This document shows, one piece after another, positions 9,778-19,010 of a DNA stretch of 64,000 nt. Source of the stretch: Myxococcales bacterium. Its GTDB lineage: Bacteria; Myxococcota_C; UBA6777. The notes under the pieces are model-generated. The model did no database searches and was not told the DNA's origin. It worked only from the letters and a program-made list of their open reading frames with translations. Position numbers and translations under genes: made by a program. The DNA lies in the NCBI GenBank assembly GCA_020632975.1, contig JACKEL010000015.1, positions 1-64,000 of the forward strand, in the 5' to 3' direction. How positions within the stretch are numbered: position 1 is the first letter of the stretch; every line of letters starts with the position of its first letter.

Positions 9778-11016
9778 ATGACCCAACAGGCGACCGCGCC
9801 GACCTCCTCAAACAAGCGGATCTTGCTCATCGCTTTTATGACCATCTTTCTCGATCTTCTCGGCTTCGGCATCATCATCCCGATCCAACCTTTTTATGCA
9901 GAAGCCTTTGGCGCAAGGCCGTTTACCGTCACCCTTCTAGGTGCGTCTTACTCTGCGATGCAATTCATCTTCGCCCCCATCTGGGGACGGCTTTCTGACC
10001 GCGTAGGACGCCGCCCAATCATCTTGATGAGTATCACCCTCAATGCGCTTGGATTTCTTCTCTTTGGGTTCGCAGGGGGCCTTGGGATGCTCTTTGCAGC
10101 GAGGATGCTCTCAGGACTGGGTGGGGCGAACATCGGTGCCATCCAAGCTGTGATCGCGGATAGCACACCCCCCTCCGAACGCGCCAAAGGGATGGGAATC
10201 ATTGGGGCCGCGTTTGGGCTAGGTTTCATCTTTGGCCCCGCGATTGGCGGCACGTTGGGACAGATCAGCCCGCAGATGCCCGCTTTCTTTGCTTGCGGTG
10301 TGGGTGTGATCAACCTGTTGCTGGCCTTGCGTTTGCTTCCTGAGACACGCCCCCCACAAGAAGATCTCTTACCAAGAAGAAGATTTTCTCTGGAGTCTTG
10401 GAAAGAGTCGATTCAGCTCCCCAACGTCCTTTGGTTGTTCTTGCTTTATTTTGCGATCACCACAGGATTTTCCATGATGGAGCAGATCTTCGGCCTTTAT
10501 ATCGATCGGATCTGGCTTTCAGACCAAACCTTTGCACACGCGAGTGAACGCGTTAAACGCGCTGCGGCTCTTACTGCGTATGTTATGGTCGCGGTGGGCG
10601 TGGTCGCCTCCATCGTACAAGGCGGACTTATCGGCAAACTCACCCATCGATTTGGCGAACGTCGTTTGCTTTTTGCGGGGACGAGCACACTGGCTTTCGC
10701 CTTTGTCTTTTTGATCATCGTGGGCCATCTCAAGATCTTTGGCTTGATGATGCTTGCTGGGGGCTTTATGGCGCTTGGTAGCGGGCTCAGCAATCCTTCC
10801 CTAAGCAGCTTCCTTTCGCGCAATGCTCCCCCAGATCGACAAGGAACCATATTGGGACAAGGACAGTCGCTCTCTGCACTAGGCCGCGTGATCGGCCCAG
10901 CGATGGCGGGACTTTTGTTTGAGTGGCATATCAATGTCCCTTTCATGGTCAGCGCTGTGATGATGGTGGTCTGCGTGTTCCTCGTCACGCGCCTCTCTGC
11001 GTCCTCTACACACTAG
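9778..11016 (+). CDS. Major facilitator superfamily exporter (TetA/DHA1-like)
   Basis: A 412-residue protein with about twelve hydrophobic segments, normal for the drug:H+ antiporter-1 family. The loop between segments 2 and 3 has the MFS motif A (GRLSDRVGRRPIIL), and a weaker copy (GKLTHRFGERRLLF) is in the equivalent loop of the second half. Segment 4-5 has GANIGAIQAVIAD and GAAFGLGFIFGPAIGG, the motif C region typical of exporters rather than importers. It is expected in the inner membrane, moving a small hydrophobic or cationic compound outward against protons. The substrate is not predictable; a tetracycline-resistance role should not be assumed from similarity alone. Confidence 0.9.
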   Translation: MTQQATAPTSSNKRILLIAFMTIFLDLLGFGIIIPIQPFYAEAFGARPFTVTLLGASYSAMQFIFAPIWGRLSDRVGRRPIILMSITLNALGFLLFGFAGGLGMLFAARMLSGLGGANIGAIQAVIADSTPPSERAKGMGIIGAAFGLGFIFGPAIGGTLGQISPQMPAFFACGVGVINLLLALRLLPETRPPQEDLLPRRRFSLESWKESIQLPNVLWLFLLYFAITTGFSMMEQIFGLYIDRIWLSDQTFAHASERVKRAAALTAYVMVAVGVVASIVQGGLIGKLTHRFGERRLLFAGTSTLAFAFVFLIIVGHLKIFGLMMLAGGFMALGSGLSNPSLSSFLSRNAPPDRQGTILGQGQSLSALGRVIGPAMAGLLFEWHINVPFMVSAVMMVVCVFLVTRLSASSTH

Positions 11017-11102
11017 AGCTTCCGCACTTTCCCCAGTCGTGCCCCATCGCTCACCAACCCCACCCGCACAAATCCCCCAAGAGACCGATCTTTTCGATAG
11101 AC

Positions 11103-12929
11103 TCAGCGAACGCGTAAGATCTTCAGATGATGCTTTCCATCGCTTGAGACTTCGCGCAAGACAACAAAGTTGTCGTTGGCGGTAGCCCAAGCTGTAAACA
11201 GGTTGGGATCGATCGTGGTGGTCTCTTCTTGGGTGACGCCACGCGCAAAGTCCAACAACTGCCAGCGCATCGCTTTGAGCGATGAATCTCTCTGATCTTC
11301 CAAGGGAAACACAGAGAGCCTTTGGAAGATCCCTTGACCCGCCCAAGACGATGATTGCCAAAAAGCCGTGTGTCCAGACTCCCAAAAAGGACGCTCAGCC
11401 CCAAGGTATCCTGCGACCGTCTCAAACTGCTTTCCATCGTCTGAAGAGTACAAAAAGCCGCGCTCACCGCACTGAAAGAACTCCGTCAGTCGCCCCATAA
11501 TCGCAGGCGAGATAATCTTTCCAGAAGGTATCAGCTTTCCACCATCTTGCCCGTACAACATGCTCCACAACTCGACCTTGCCATCGGCCGTTTGTCCACC
11601 GCGAAAGACATGAAAATAAGGCCGTTCCCCTTCGCTTTTTTCGGATCTTGCATTGCATGTCCCCACCATAGTGAGACCTTGGATGGTCTTGAGCGAACGC
11701 CAACGGATGTTCCCCGCTTCCACAGAAAAGTCACCGATCTCCCCATCCCGCGAGATCGCCCACAAACGCCCATAACGCGCCCCTAGCCACTGCGCGACTT
11801 GCGGATTGCCTGGCATATCGAGCTCTTGCACTTTGGCGGTCTCTTCAGAGATCACCCAAGCTTTGTTTTCCAAGACCAGCCAAAATACCCGTTCTATCGG
11901 GTCATACCAAGCAGGAAAAGACAAAGAAACCCTTCGAGGGAGCGGAATCGTGAGGATGGGTTCAGCAAAGCGCGCATAATCCACCAACTTGAGCACAGAA
12001 AACTCTTTTTTCTGCGCATCGATCGATGTTTCCCCAGCCAAGATCCGCGTCTTTCCCAAGGCTACAGACCAAGCCCAGACTGCGGGCATCTCCACTTGAG
12101 AAAGCACTTTCCGCGCTTTGAGATCGAAGCTCGCAGCCAACACCACCCTCGAATCTGACGCGAAAAAGAGAACATCCTGTTGATCCGTGGGAGACAAAGC
12201 TTGGCTAGAGAAAGCCCAATCTTTCCCAAGATCCAAAGACTTAGATATCTCTCCTGTTTTGTTGTTGAAATGAAACAGCGAGATATCTTGGTTGGTTTTG
12301 GAGTGGGCCTGCAAAACACCGCGTTCTTGCTCAAAAATCTCTGTGCGATATCGCCAAGATGTCCCCGCAGGTGCGGTATAAACACGAGAAAGATCAAGCT
12401 CTTCCCAACGATACAGATCTTGGAAAAAGTTGGATGTCGTTTGTGTAGAACGAGGCAACGAAGCAAGCAGAAGATTCCGCACCGTCACCACAGAGATGTT
12501 CGAGCGAGGAGACCCAGCCTCCCATGTAAAACCCTCTTTTTGCTCCAACTCACGGCGATGACAGCTTGCAAGTTCCACCAACGCAACGCGATCTTGCGAC
12601 CGCAACAACAACAGCCGCTCGCTGATCGTCGTGATCCTTTCGTCCGCTCCCACCTCTACCGAGCAATGAAAACAAGCGATGCTACCGCTGCAAGCCACCC
12701 CTTCTTCAACAAGCGTTTCTTTGTTTTGCGCCTCATCAGGGCGACTTGTTTCTTGTGACGCTTTTTCTTGAACCCCTTCTTTCCCACCACCCCCATCGAC
12801 GGAGGCGACGCCATCAGTAAGAAGAGAGAGGTCATGCTGACATCCCACCAAAGATCCCGTCCCTACAAAAGAAACGAAAAGCCATAACATACAACACAAA
12901 CCCAGCAAAAAAGATCCCTTCTTGCCCAT
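11103..12929 (-). CDS. Large outer lipoprotein of unknown function
   Basis: About 608 residues. The ATG at 12929 is supported by GGGGAG just upstream on the minus strand and by the signal sequence that follows it: positively charged start, long hydrophobic stretch, then lipobox LVGC. An ATG 27 bases further upstream would add nine residues and lacks a better site. After the lipobox comes a Glu/Lys/Ser-rich linker. The body has repeated aromatic beta-strand patterns such as GRLWAISRDGEIGD and ERVFWLVLENKAW, which suggest a beta-propeller, but no repeat is regular enough to name. It is probably anchored in the outer membrane. I do not recognise the family. It is convergent with the MFS gene and follows the DUF4286 gene by 47 bases. 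Confidence 0.75.
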   Translation of the reverse strand: MGKKGSFLLGLCCMLWLFVSFVGTGSLVGCQHDLSLLTDGVASVDGGGGKEGVQEKASQETSRPDEAQNKETLVEEGVACSGSIACFHCSVEVGADERITTISERLLLLRSQDRVALVELASCHRRELEQKEGFTWEAGSPRSNISVVTVRNLLLASLPRSTQTTSNFFQDLYRWEELDLSRVYTAPAGTSWRYRTEIFEQERGVLQAHSKTNQDISLFHFNNKTGEISKSLDLGKDWAFSSQALSPTDQQDVLFFASDSRVVLAASFDLKARKVLSQVEMPAVWAWSVALGKTRILAGETSIDAQKKEFSVLKLVDYARFAEPILTIPLPRRVSLSFPAWYDPIERVFWLVLENKAWVISEETAKVQELDMPGNPQVAQWLGARYGRLWAISRDGEIGDFSVEAGNIRWRSLKTIQGLTMVGTCNARSEKSEGERPYFHVFRGGQTADGKVELWSMLYGQDGGKLIPSGKIISPAIMGRLTEFFQCGERGFLYSSDDGKQFETVAGYLGAERPFWESGHTAFWQSSSWAGQGIFQRLSVFPLEDQRDSSLKAMRWQLLDFARGVTQEETTTIDPNLFTAWATANDNFVVLREVSSDGKHHLKILRVR

Positions 12930-12976
12930 CACACACTCCCCTAAACGATGCACCAATCACGCACAAAACACCTTGC

Positions 12977-13306
12977 TCACGAACCGCGGTGAAAAAGAGC
13001 GGCCTCTTCCAAGATACGACGGCTTGCCTTGAACAAGCCACCAAACTTGCGAAGACCCTCGTCACGCATCGCTGCGGCGTCTTCGCGAAAATAACGATCA
13101 AGGCTGCCGCGATCTGTCAGGACATAATGCACGGTCCATAACATATCCTCGATGCTTGCGCCTTCATCGCTGGCCTCTCTTCGAAACAAGCGAGCCTCCA
13201 CAAAGCCCGGAAATTGCAACATCTCCTCGATGTGCCCACAAAGCCAATCCTCATACTCAAGAGCTATCGAACGATCAACGGAAAGATTCACTTCATAGAT
13301 CAACAT
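12977..13306 (-). CDS. DUF4286 family protein
   Basis: A 109-residue protein beginning MLIYEVNL. The pattern EYEDWLCGHIEEMLQFPGF, followed by VHYVLTDRGSLDRYF and HREEAA-like helices, is that of DUF4286, a small ferredoxin-like (dimeric alpha/beta barrel) domain of about 100 residues. AAGGAGACGGAGT precedes the ATG. The family has no established function; by fold it may be a stress-related dimeric protein. It is likely co-transcribed with the lipoprotein gene that follows on the same strand. Confidence 0.85.
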   Translation of the reverse strand: MLIYEVNLSVDRSIALEYEDWLCGHIEEMLQFPGFVEARLFRREASDEGASIEDMLWTVHYVLTDRGSLDRYFREDAAAMRDEGLRKFGGLFKASRRILEEAALFHRGS

Positions 13307-13324
13307 ACTCCGTCTCCTTTGCGT

Positions 13325-13354
13325 GTCTAGGAAGGCTAACTCTTAGCACTAGAC
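13325..13354. promoter_or_regulatory. Nested inverted repeat between divergent genes
   Basis: GTCTAG (13325-13330) pairs with CTAGAC (13349-13354), and inside it GCTAA (13335-13339) pairs with TTAGC (13343-13347) around a 3-base loop. It lies between the DUF4286 gene (-) and the TPR gene (+), 18 bases upstream of the former. There is no T-run on the coding side of either gene, so it is more likely an operator or 5' leader element than a terminator. Confidence 0.35.
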
Positions 13355-13483
13355 AAAAAAACACGAAATATCCCCCTCCCAAAGCCCCCCAAACAGCTGC
13401 CCTTTCTCAAGGCTTGCCAAGGGCCCGAAAAGCTAATATCCTTCGGCAATAACTGCTTTGGGGGTAACCAAAGGAGCGAAGTC

Positions 13484-14482
13484 GTGGCAGAGTATGTTCC
13501 CTTTCTACAAGACCAAAAAGAGATCGAGTTTTATGAACTGGTTCCTAGTGTGAGGCTCCATCTTGAACATGGCTCTTTATGCAAGGCCCTGTGGGGCCTA
13601 CGCACGATCTTGCGTATCGCTCCCATGCACAAAGAAGCGTTGCTTTTGCTCGATCAACTCCTCGCAGAGATCGGCCAAACCACGGATGGGATCTTTCGAC
13701 TCTGTGGAAAAAAACAAACCCATATCGATGTCGCTCTCCATGCTTATGCGTTGGGGGCCTCTCAACAATACGACCAAGCTTTGTTCCTGCTTTGCGAACT
13801 CGCGCGCCTTGAACCTGAGCGCCCTCTCTTGGCTTGGATCTGGCGATGGCTTCCAGAACTAACCCCCCACGAACTTGACCAAGAAGCCCTCTACCCGCCC
13901 CTCTATCAAGCTTCTCGCGAACTCCAAGAACAAAAGCTCTCCTCCCCCCAGTTGTGGCTCCAACTTCTTGCTTTTACGAAGTGGATCTACCACGCCCATC
14001 CCAACGCCACAAACTGGTTGTATTTACGTGCTGAAGCCGCCCGTGAGTTTGGGGACTTGGAACTGGCCAAACACCTTAGCCAAAAGCTTTTCCAACTTGG
14101 GCGCGAAGCTGAAGCACACCTCTCTTGGGCGCGCACCTACCACAAAGAACACCTCGAAGACCAAGCTCAAGAACATTACGAACTCGCCCTACAAAGCGCC
14201 GAACTCAGCGAAGATACACGCTGTGAGTTGGTGAGCTACCTGATCCAACACCAACGTTGGCAAGAAGCCCAAAGCCACCTGAAAAAGATCTTGGTCGATG
14301 ATCCCTATCATCCCCGTGCCTTGGCCTTTTTCTTCTGGACGTCTTATCACCAAAATGCCTCGGATATCTGGCCCACAAAGATGGCCAGCCTCGCCCGCGC
14401 TTATCCCCAAGAAAAGACCATCCAACATCTCCTCCAACAAATTACGCCCCTCACCTCTTCTCAAGCCTCCCCACAGCGCTAG
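13484..14482 (+). CDS. Tetratricopeptide-repeat protein
   Basis: A 332-residue protein with a GTG start at 13484, supported by AAGGAG at 13471-13476. No signal peptide or membrane segment is seen, so it is probably cytoplasmic. It is helical throughout, with TPR-like pairs such as SWARTYHKEHLEDQAQEHYE (about 204-223) and HQRWQEAQSHLKKILVDDP (about 255-273). The W-A-G-Y-A-F-A-P consensus is loose, so repeats at the N-terminal end are hard to count. Such proteins are scaffolds for protein-protein contacts. The next gene, a DNA glycosylase, begins 89 bases downstream, but nothing else links the two. Confidence 0.8.
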   Translation: MAEYVPFLQDQKEIEFYELVPSVRLHLEHGSLCKALWGLRTILRIAPMHKEALLLLDQLLAEIGQTTDGIFRLCGKKQTHIDVALHAYALGASQQYDQALFLLCELARLEPERPLLAWIWRWLPELTPHELDQEALYPPLYQASRELQEQKLSSPQLWLQLLAFTKWIYHAHPNATNWLYLRAEAAREFGDLELAKHLSQKLFQLGREAEAHLSWARTYHKEHLEDQAQEHYELALQSAELSEDTRCELVSYLIQHQRWQEAQSHLKKILVDDPYHPRALAFFFWTSYHQNASDIWPTKMASLARAYPQEKTIQHLLQQITPLTSSQASPQR

Positions 14483-14570
14483 ACCACGCAAGATGTCGCG
14501 TTGTGACCTCGAGGTGTGCTAGGATGCGTTCCGTTTGCTCTTCCCCTGTACACCCGAAAAGGAGAACGCC

Positions 14571-15410
14571 ATGCCAGAGTTCGCAGAAGTCAATATACAA
14601 GTTCGCTATCTACGAGAACGTTGCACCGGGTGGCCCATCGCTAGCTTTGGTTATGAAGGTTGGTCCCACTTCCAAAACCTCCCAGAAGAAGGACGCGATG
14701 AGCAGATCAAAGACTTCTTCCAAGACAATGTCCTCGAAAGCATCACCCAAAAAGGAAAGCACGTCGTCATGCGCACAAGCAAAGGCACGATGCTTTCTCA
14801 CCTCATGTTCAAAGGACGCTGGAGCGTCGCTGGCGACGACTTCATCTCCAATTACAAACAACACAAAAAGCCGCCCACAGAAAAAAGCAATAACTTTTGG
14901 CTCGTGAACCCTGACGGAAAACGCTTAAACTTCCATGAGCCCGAGTACAAGGGCAAGATCACGATCTTTCCAGGGCTCCATCCTGGACAAGTCGAAGCGC
15001 TCACCAAACTGGGGCCTGATATCTTGACCCTCCCCGAAACAGATCCCGATCTTGCTCAAGAATGGACGACAGACGCCTTTGCCAAGGTGCTCAAACGCTC
15101 CAAACAAGCCATCAAAGTGTTTTTACTTGATCAAAAACGCCAAGCAGGACTCGGCAATATGTATGTCTGCGAAGCACTCTACGCTTCAGGAATCGCCCCA
15201 CAAAGACCCGCACAAAGCCTCTCCGAAGACGAACTCACCCGACTGCACGACGCCGCCCAAAGAATCGTCAAAGCCTCCCTTGACTCAAACCTCGACTACG
15301 ATCAAGTCTTGAAAGTGTATCGCAAAGACACAGATCCAGACGGTAACCCCGTAGAAAATGCCGATGTCGGCGGCAGAGATACCTTTTGGGTCCCCAACAA
15401 ACAAAGTTGA
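14571..15410 (+). CDS. Fpg/Nei-family DNA glycosylase with a zincless finger
   Basis: A 279-residue protein starting MPEFAEV, giving the catalytic Pro2 and Glu3 of the Fpg/Nei family. The ATG at 14571 follows AAAAGGAG. QKGKHVVM carries the conserved Lys of the N-terminal domain, and LLDQKRQAGLGNMYVCEAL is the helix-two-turns-helix DNA-binding motif. The C-terminal hairpin that normally binds zinc through four Cys is present in shape (NADVGGRDTFWVPNKQ) but has no Cys. It corresponds to the zincless finger known from NEIL1 and plant Fpg. The enzyme should remove oxidised bases and cut the abasic site by beta/delta elimination. N-terminal divergence makes a choice between Fpg and Nei specificity uncertain. 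Confidence 0.88.
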   Translation: MPEFAEVNIQVRYLRERCTGWPIASFGYEGWSHFQNLPEEGRDEQIKDFFQDNVLESITQKGKHVVMRTSKGTMLSHLMFKGRWSVAGDDFISNYKQHKKPPTEKSNNFWLVNPDGKRLNFHEPEYKGKITIFPGLHPGQVEALTKLGPDILTLPETDPDLAQEWTTDAFAKVLKRSKQAIKVFLLDQKRQAGLGNMYVCEALYASGIAPQRPAQSLSEDELTRLHDAAQRIVKASLDSNLDYDQVLKVYRKDTDPDGNPVENADVGGRDTFWVPNKQS

Positions 15411-15424
15411 GCCCTGTAGTCCCC

Positions 15425-16333
15425 ATGACCCAAAGACCTTCCATCGTCCACTTATCCTCCCAAGATCCCTCTACTTTTCGCCTCGCCATCACAAGCGATC
15501 TCCACTATGACAGCAAGGGATATCTCACCTCTCCCGCGACCTTACAGAAATTCGTGGACGCCCTCTCCGACACACAGCCCGATCTTGTGATCCTTGCAGG
15601 GGATCTCGCTCATGGCGAAGACGAGTTTAAACTTTGCCTAGAGATGTTTTCTTCGTTGCCTTGCCCAATCGCTGTGCTCGCAGGAAACCACGATATCTGG
15701 TGCGATCGACACAAAGGCCACCACTCTGAGGATCTTTGGCAACGATGGCTGCCCCAATGGACCAAAGACTTCGGATACCACTGGCTCGAAGAGAGCATCC
15801 TTCTCGCAGGTACTTGGGGGATCGTGGGAAGCCTTGCATGGTATGACTACTCAGCGATGGATCCCCAATGCTACGCTTCTCCCAATGAGATCGCGAACTT
15901 GAAACGACAGTTCAACAACGATGCTGTGTGGATCGACTGGGATCGCAAGGACGTTGACTTTGCGCGCCAACTTCGAGAGGGACTTTACCAACGAGCAGCT
16001 TGGGTGGAAGAACAAGCCACCCTCGAACATCTTGCCATCGCTACCCATGTCCCGCTCTTTGAAGAACAGATGCAGCGAAAGCCCGACGATCCAAACTGGG
16101 GCTTCTCCAACGCTTACTTCGGGCACCTCACCGCAGGGCAACAGCTCGAATCGATCGCCAAACTCCGCCTTGTCGTGAGCGGACACACCCACGAACGCAA
16201 ACACCTGCCCCACGAAAGACCCGATGCCCCTCCCATCTCTTGCCATGTCATCCCAAGCGACTACGACGAACCTCACGCACTGATCTTTTCGTGCAAAGAG
16301 ACTTTTTCTGAGATTGAACGCGAAGAAGTCTAG
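15425..16333 (+). CDS. Calcineurin-like metallophosphoesterase
   Basis: A 302-residue protein with the full set of metallophosphoesterase motifs: SDLHYD (DxH), GDLAHG, GNHD, ATHVP and SGHTHER (GHxH). These bind two divalent metals. There is no signal peptide, so it acts in the cytoplasm. The family hydrolyses phosphomonoesters or diesters of nucleotides, proteins or nucleic acids, and the substrate is not visible here. The start at 15425 is 15 bases after the glycosylase stop, so the two genes are probably co-transcribed. The ribosome binding site is weak, which fits translational coupling. Confidence 0.87.
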   Translation: MTQRPSIVHLSSQDPSTFRLAITSDLHYDSKGYLTSPATLQKFVDALSDTQPDLVILAGDLAHGEDEFKLCLEMFSSLPCPIAVLAGNHDIWCDRHKGHHSEDLWQRWLPQWTKDFGYHWLEESILLAGTWGIVGSLAWYDYSAMDPQCYASPNEIANLKRQFNNDAVWIDWDRKDVDFARQLREGLYQRAAWVEEQATLEHLAIATHVPLFEEQMQRKPDDPNWGFSNAYFGHLTAGQQLESIAKLRLVVSGHTHERKHLPHERPDAPPISCHVIPSDYDEPHALIFSCKETFSEIEREEV

Positions 16334-16390
16334 ACAAAAATCTCTTTCTCCAACAGCAAGTCCCCACCATCCAAAATTATTTGTAGAGAT

Positions 16391-17635
16391 TTACAGAGAT
16401 CGCAAAAACGCCAACAGTGCGGCCTTTTCGTTGTCTTTGAGTGCAAAGAAGTGATCGCGGCTTTTTTGTGCCTCGCCTCCGTGCAGATCGATGGCTTCTT
16501 CCAAGGTCTTTGCGCGTCCATCATGCATATAAAAAGGCTGCCCTCCCAACAAGTTACCGATCACCCCAAGCCCCCAAAGCGGCGTCGTTCTCCATTCATT
16601 TCCTGTTGCAGAACCCTCGGGAAAATGATCCGCCAGTTTGGGCCCCATATCGTGCAGCAACAGGTCTGAGTACAAAAACACCGTCTTTTCATGGAGCGCA
16701 GCGATCGGGCTTTTCCCTGTTTTCATGGAGGGGACGTGGCACTTGGCGCACCCGCTTTGCGCAAACAAAGCTTCCCCTTGTTTGACAGTGGGATCATCAG
16801 CATCTCTTCGCGATGGCGGTCGCAGCGTCTGCATGTAAAATGTCACGGCGCGAACTGTCGCTGCGGGGACTTCGGGATCAGGCGCGTTGTCTCCAGAAGG
16901 CCCACCCACCAAGGGATTGTAAAGATCCTGCATCAAAAAGTCTGATGTGATACCCATATCATTAAGATAAGCCTCTGCCACCTGTTGCAAGAGGTTGATC
17001 GCAGTGGCTTTTCGACCAAAGCGCCCAAAGATCTTTCCCTCCACAGAGGTATGCCCGATCACAGGCTCGAAAAATGCGGGAGGTTTGACATAGTTGGGGC
17101 GCCCGCTGATCCCGTCTCCGTCCGCATCATCAGGATCAGCGTAACGCAAGATCTCTGACTCAGGGATCGCCTCGATCAACCCCAACCCTGTCACGATAGG
17201 CGCACTACGAACAGAGCGCGCTAGACCATGGATATCGGGTAGCTTTTCAGCTTCGTACCCCATCACAGAGCGATGTTGTAATTGAGGCCCACCCAGATGC
17301 AACAGATAGTCAAAACGCGCAGCATCCGAAGGATCCCCAACTCCAAAGCGCGTGAGATTGGTTGAAGGATGTCCCTTGCCATCGGCGGTATGGCATGCCG
17401 CGCAAGATGCCTCAACAAAGATCGGCCCCAAGCCCGTTGCAGGCGTAAAGACACGACCAAACTCTTCGTCTCCAACCTTGAAGGTTTGCAACTGTGCTTG
17501 AGAAAGCCCATCAATCGGGCCATCCAAGACAGTCTCTAACGCAGGCTCCTCTGTAAAAAAGACCCCACAAGATGCCAAGATCAAAGAAGAACCAAGCAAC
17601 AAAAACACACAAAAACAAATAACGCTCTTTTTCAC
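16391..17635 (-). CDS. Di-haem c-type cytochrome lipoprotein (DUF1111, thiol oxidoreductase-like)
   Basis: 414 residues from a GTG start at 17635, preceded by GGGGAG on the minus strand; an upstream ATG at 17689 would put 18 residues in front of the signal. A lipoprotein signal ends at ILASC. Two haem c sites are present: CAACH near residue 78 and CAKCH near residue 297. The domain pattern (SVRSAPIVTGLGLIEAIPE, DPDDADGDGISGR, FGRFGRKA, RTTPLWGLG, FMHDGRA-like) is DUF1111, often annotated as thiol oxidoreductase. The protein is periplasm-facing and likely passes electrons or has peroxidase-like chemistry. It is the last gene of a Rieske-porin-cytochrome operon, 16 bases after the porin. Confidence 0.88.
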   Translation of the reverse strand: MKKSVICFCVFLLLGSSLILASCGVFFTEEPALETVLDGPIDGLSQAQLQTFKVGDEEFGRVFTPATGLGPIFVEASCAACHTADGKGHPSTNLTRFGVGDPSDAARFDYLLHLGGPQLQHRSVMGYEAEKLPDIHGLARSVRSAPIVTGLGLIEAIPESEILRYADPDDADGDGISGRPNYVKPPAFFEPVIGHTSVEGKIFGRFGRKATAINLLQQVAEAYLNDMGITSDFLMQDLYNPLVGGPSGDNAPDPEVPAATVRAVTFYMQTLRPPSRRDADDPTVKQGEALFAQSGCAKCHVPSMKTGKSPIAALHEKTVFLYSDLLLHDMGPKLADHFPEGSATGNEWRTTPLWGLGVIGNLLGGQPFYMHDGRAKTLEEAIDLHGGEAQKSRDHFFALKDNEKAALLAFLRSL

Positions 17636-17651
17636 AGCGATCTCCCCACCA

Positions 17652-19010
17652 CTAAAAATAAGTCGCCACACCAAACTGAATCCCCGCACGACGCGCCATG
17701 TTCCCCAGTCGATCCGTGATCCAGCTATGTTGGTACTCGATCCGCAAAGAAGTCCCGCTGTACGGGCGAAAAGAAAGCGCCGCAGTCAAGCGCAGTGTCT
17801 CGTCCCCAATGGACTGTTGTGTGGATGCAAAAGACCCCACATGAAGGTCCACATAGTCCACACGACCCACCAAACGCAGTGCGGCTTGTCGCAAAAAGCC
17901 CAGTCGACCTTTCCAAAACTCCCAGATCACATCCGTGTATATCCCCCACTGCATCTCTGCAAACAACTCTTTTAGTCCGTCAGGGATGTCGATCATCGCG
18001 AGTGCTGCTTCAGAACGAATGGTCACGGGACCCAAGCTGATCTCCATGTCCAGAGCAAAGATCTTCAACCAAAGCGCACGATCGATATCCTCGGCGCCAT
18101 CGCGAAAACGATTGAAGATCCCCGCATAACCAGAAAGACCAACCTCGATCCCCAAAGGCCCACTATATGCCAGCCTCCCCGTCACTGCGGGCGCTCCATT
18201 CTCATTCGCCTCAAAGATCGCAGAAGACTTTCCAAGCGCGATCCGCGTCCCTTCTGTGGAGTCGTTGATGATGCCACTGCGCAGCCCATTCACCGCGTAG
18301 ATCTCGTAGTACAACTTGTGGCCAAGAGCAGGATAAAAGCTCCCTGTCGCTCCAAACCCAACATCCGAGTACGTCGAAGGGATAATCAGCGTCGAGACCA
18401 AAGGACGGTCCACGACGTCGTAGCGTGGGGAGTCATGCGAGATATTAAAGCGACCAATGGGCGGCAACAAGATACCACCTCGCAACACAAAAGCCCGATG
18501 GAAACGGAGATCCACCAAGGCCGTCTCTAAAGCGATCTCTGAAGTCCCATGCTCAAACTCCAACTCCGCCGTCAATCGGACAAATCGACCCAACGAAGAG
18601 AAGAAAAACAGGTTAAAACGCCGCGCTTCAAAAGAAAAACCGTCAGAGAGCCCTTCCTGCAAAAAGTAGCGCCCCAAAAACTCGGCGTATCCGCCCAATG
18701 CAACGGACGTCCCACCCAAGGCATCAGAAGTCCCCAAACGACCGAGATAAGGGCGATCGTAGATCCCTCCTCGCACGGTTGGGACAGGTAGATCTTTGGG
18801 CTTCTCGACAAAGTTTCCTTCATAACGAAGAGGAAGCCCTTGTTTGGTCGCCTTTTTGGAGACAGGCCGCGAGGTTGGACCAGATGCAACGGGCCGTGTA
18901 TCTGGCGCTTTCCCCTTGGCCTCTTGACCCCACGCGCTCCCAAGGAAGCACAGCCACGCCCACAACGAACAAAGAGATATCCTCACAAAAACAAGCTTCT
19001 GCTGTCTCAT
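17652..19010 (-). CDS. Outer-membrane porin of the phosphate-selective porin O/P type
   Basis: 452 residues from ATG 19010, preceded by GAGGGA on the minus strand; it overlaps the Rieske gene by four bases (ATGA). A signal peptide (ending SAWG) is followed by a Pro/Thr/Ser/Arg/Lys linker (DTRPVASGPTSRPVSKK) and a long beta-rich region of alternating hydrophobic residues. The last residue is Phe, as required for outer-membrane barrel assembly, and the strand before it is typical (GIQFGVATYF). RFVRLTAELEFEHG and SRIDYVDLHVG-type strands resemble the OprO/OprP fold of 16-strand porins. Its position between a Rieske protein and a di-haem cytochrome suggests that it admits an anionic substrate for their redox reaction; that is inference. 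Confidence 0.8.
   Translation of the reverse strand: MRQQKLVFVRISLCSLWAWLCFLGSAWGQEAKGKAPDTRPVASGPTSRPVSKKATKQGLPLRYEGNFVEKPKDLPVPTVRGGIYDRPYLGRLGTSDALGGTSVALGGYAEFLGRYFLQEGLSDGFSFEARRFNLFFFSSLGRFVRLTAELEFEHGTSEIALETALVDLRFHRAFVLRGGILLPPIGRFNISHDSPRYDVVDRPLVSTLIIPSTYSDVGFGATGSFYPALGHKLYYEIYAVNGLRSGIINDSTEGTRIALGKSSAIFEANENGAPAVTGRLAYSGPLGIEVGLSGYAGIFNRFRDGAEDIDRALWLKIFALDMEISLGPVTIRSEAALAMIDIPDGLKELFAEMQWGIYTDVIWEFWKGRLGFLRQAALRLVGRVDYVDLHVGSFASTQQSIGDETLRLTAALSFRPYSGTSLRIEYQHSWITDRLGNMARRAGIQFGVATYF

Noticed and set aside
9778..11016. Naming the MFS gene tetA
   Set aside because: Family motifs are shared by many exporters; no regulator or resistance context supports tetracycline as a substrate.
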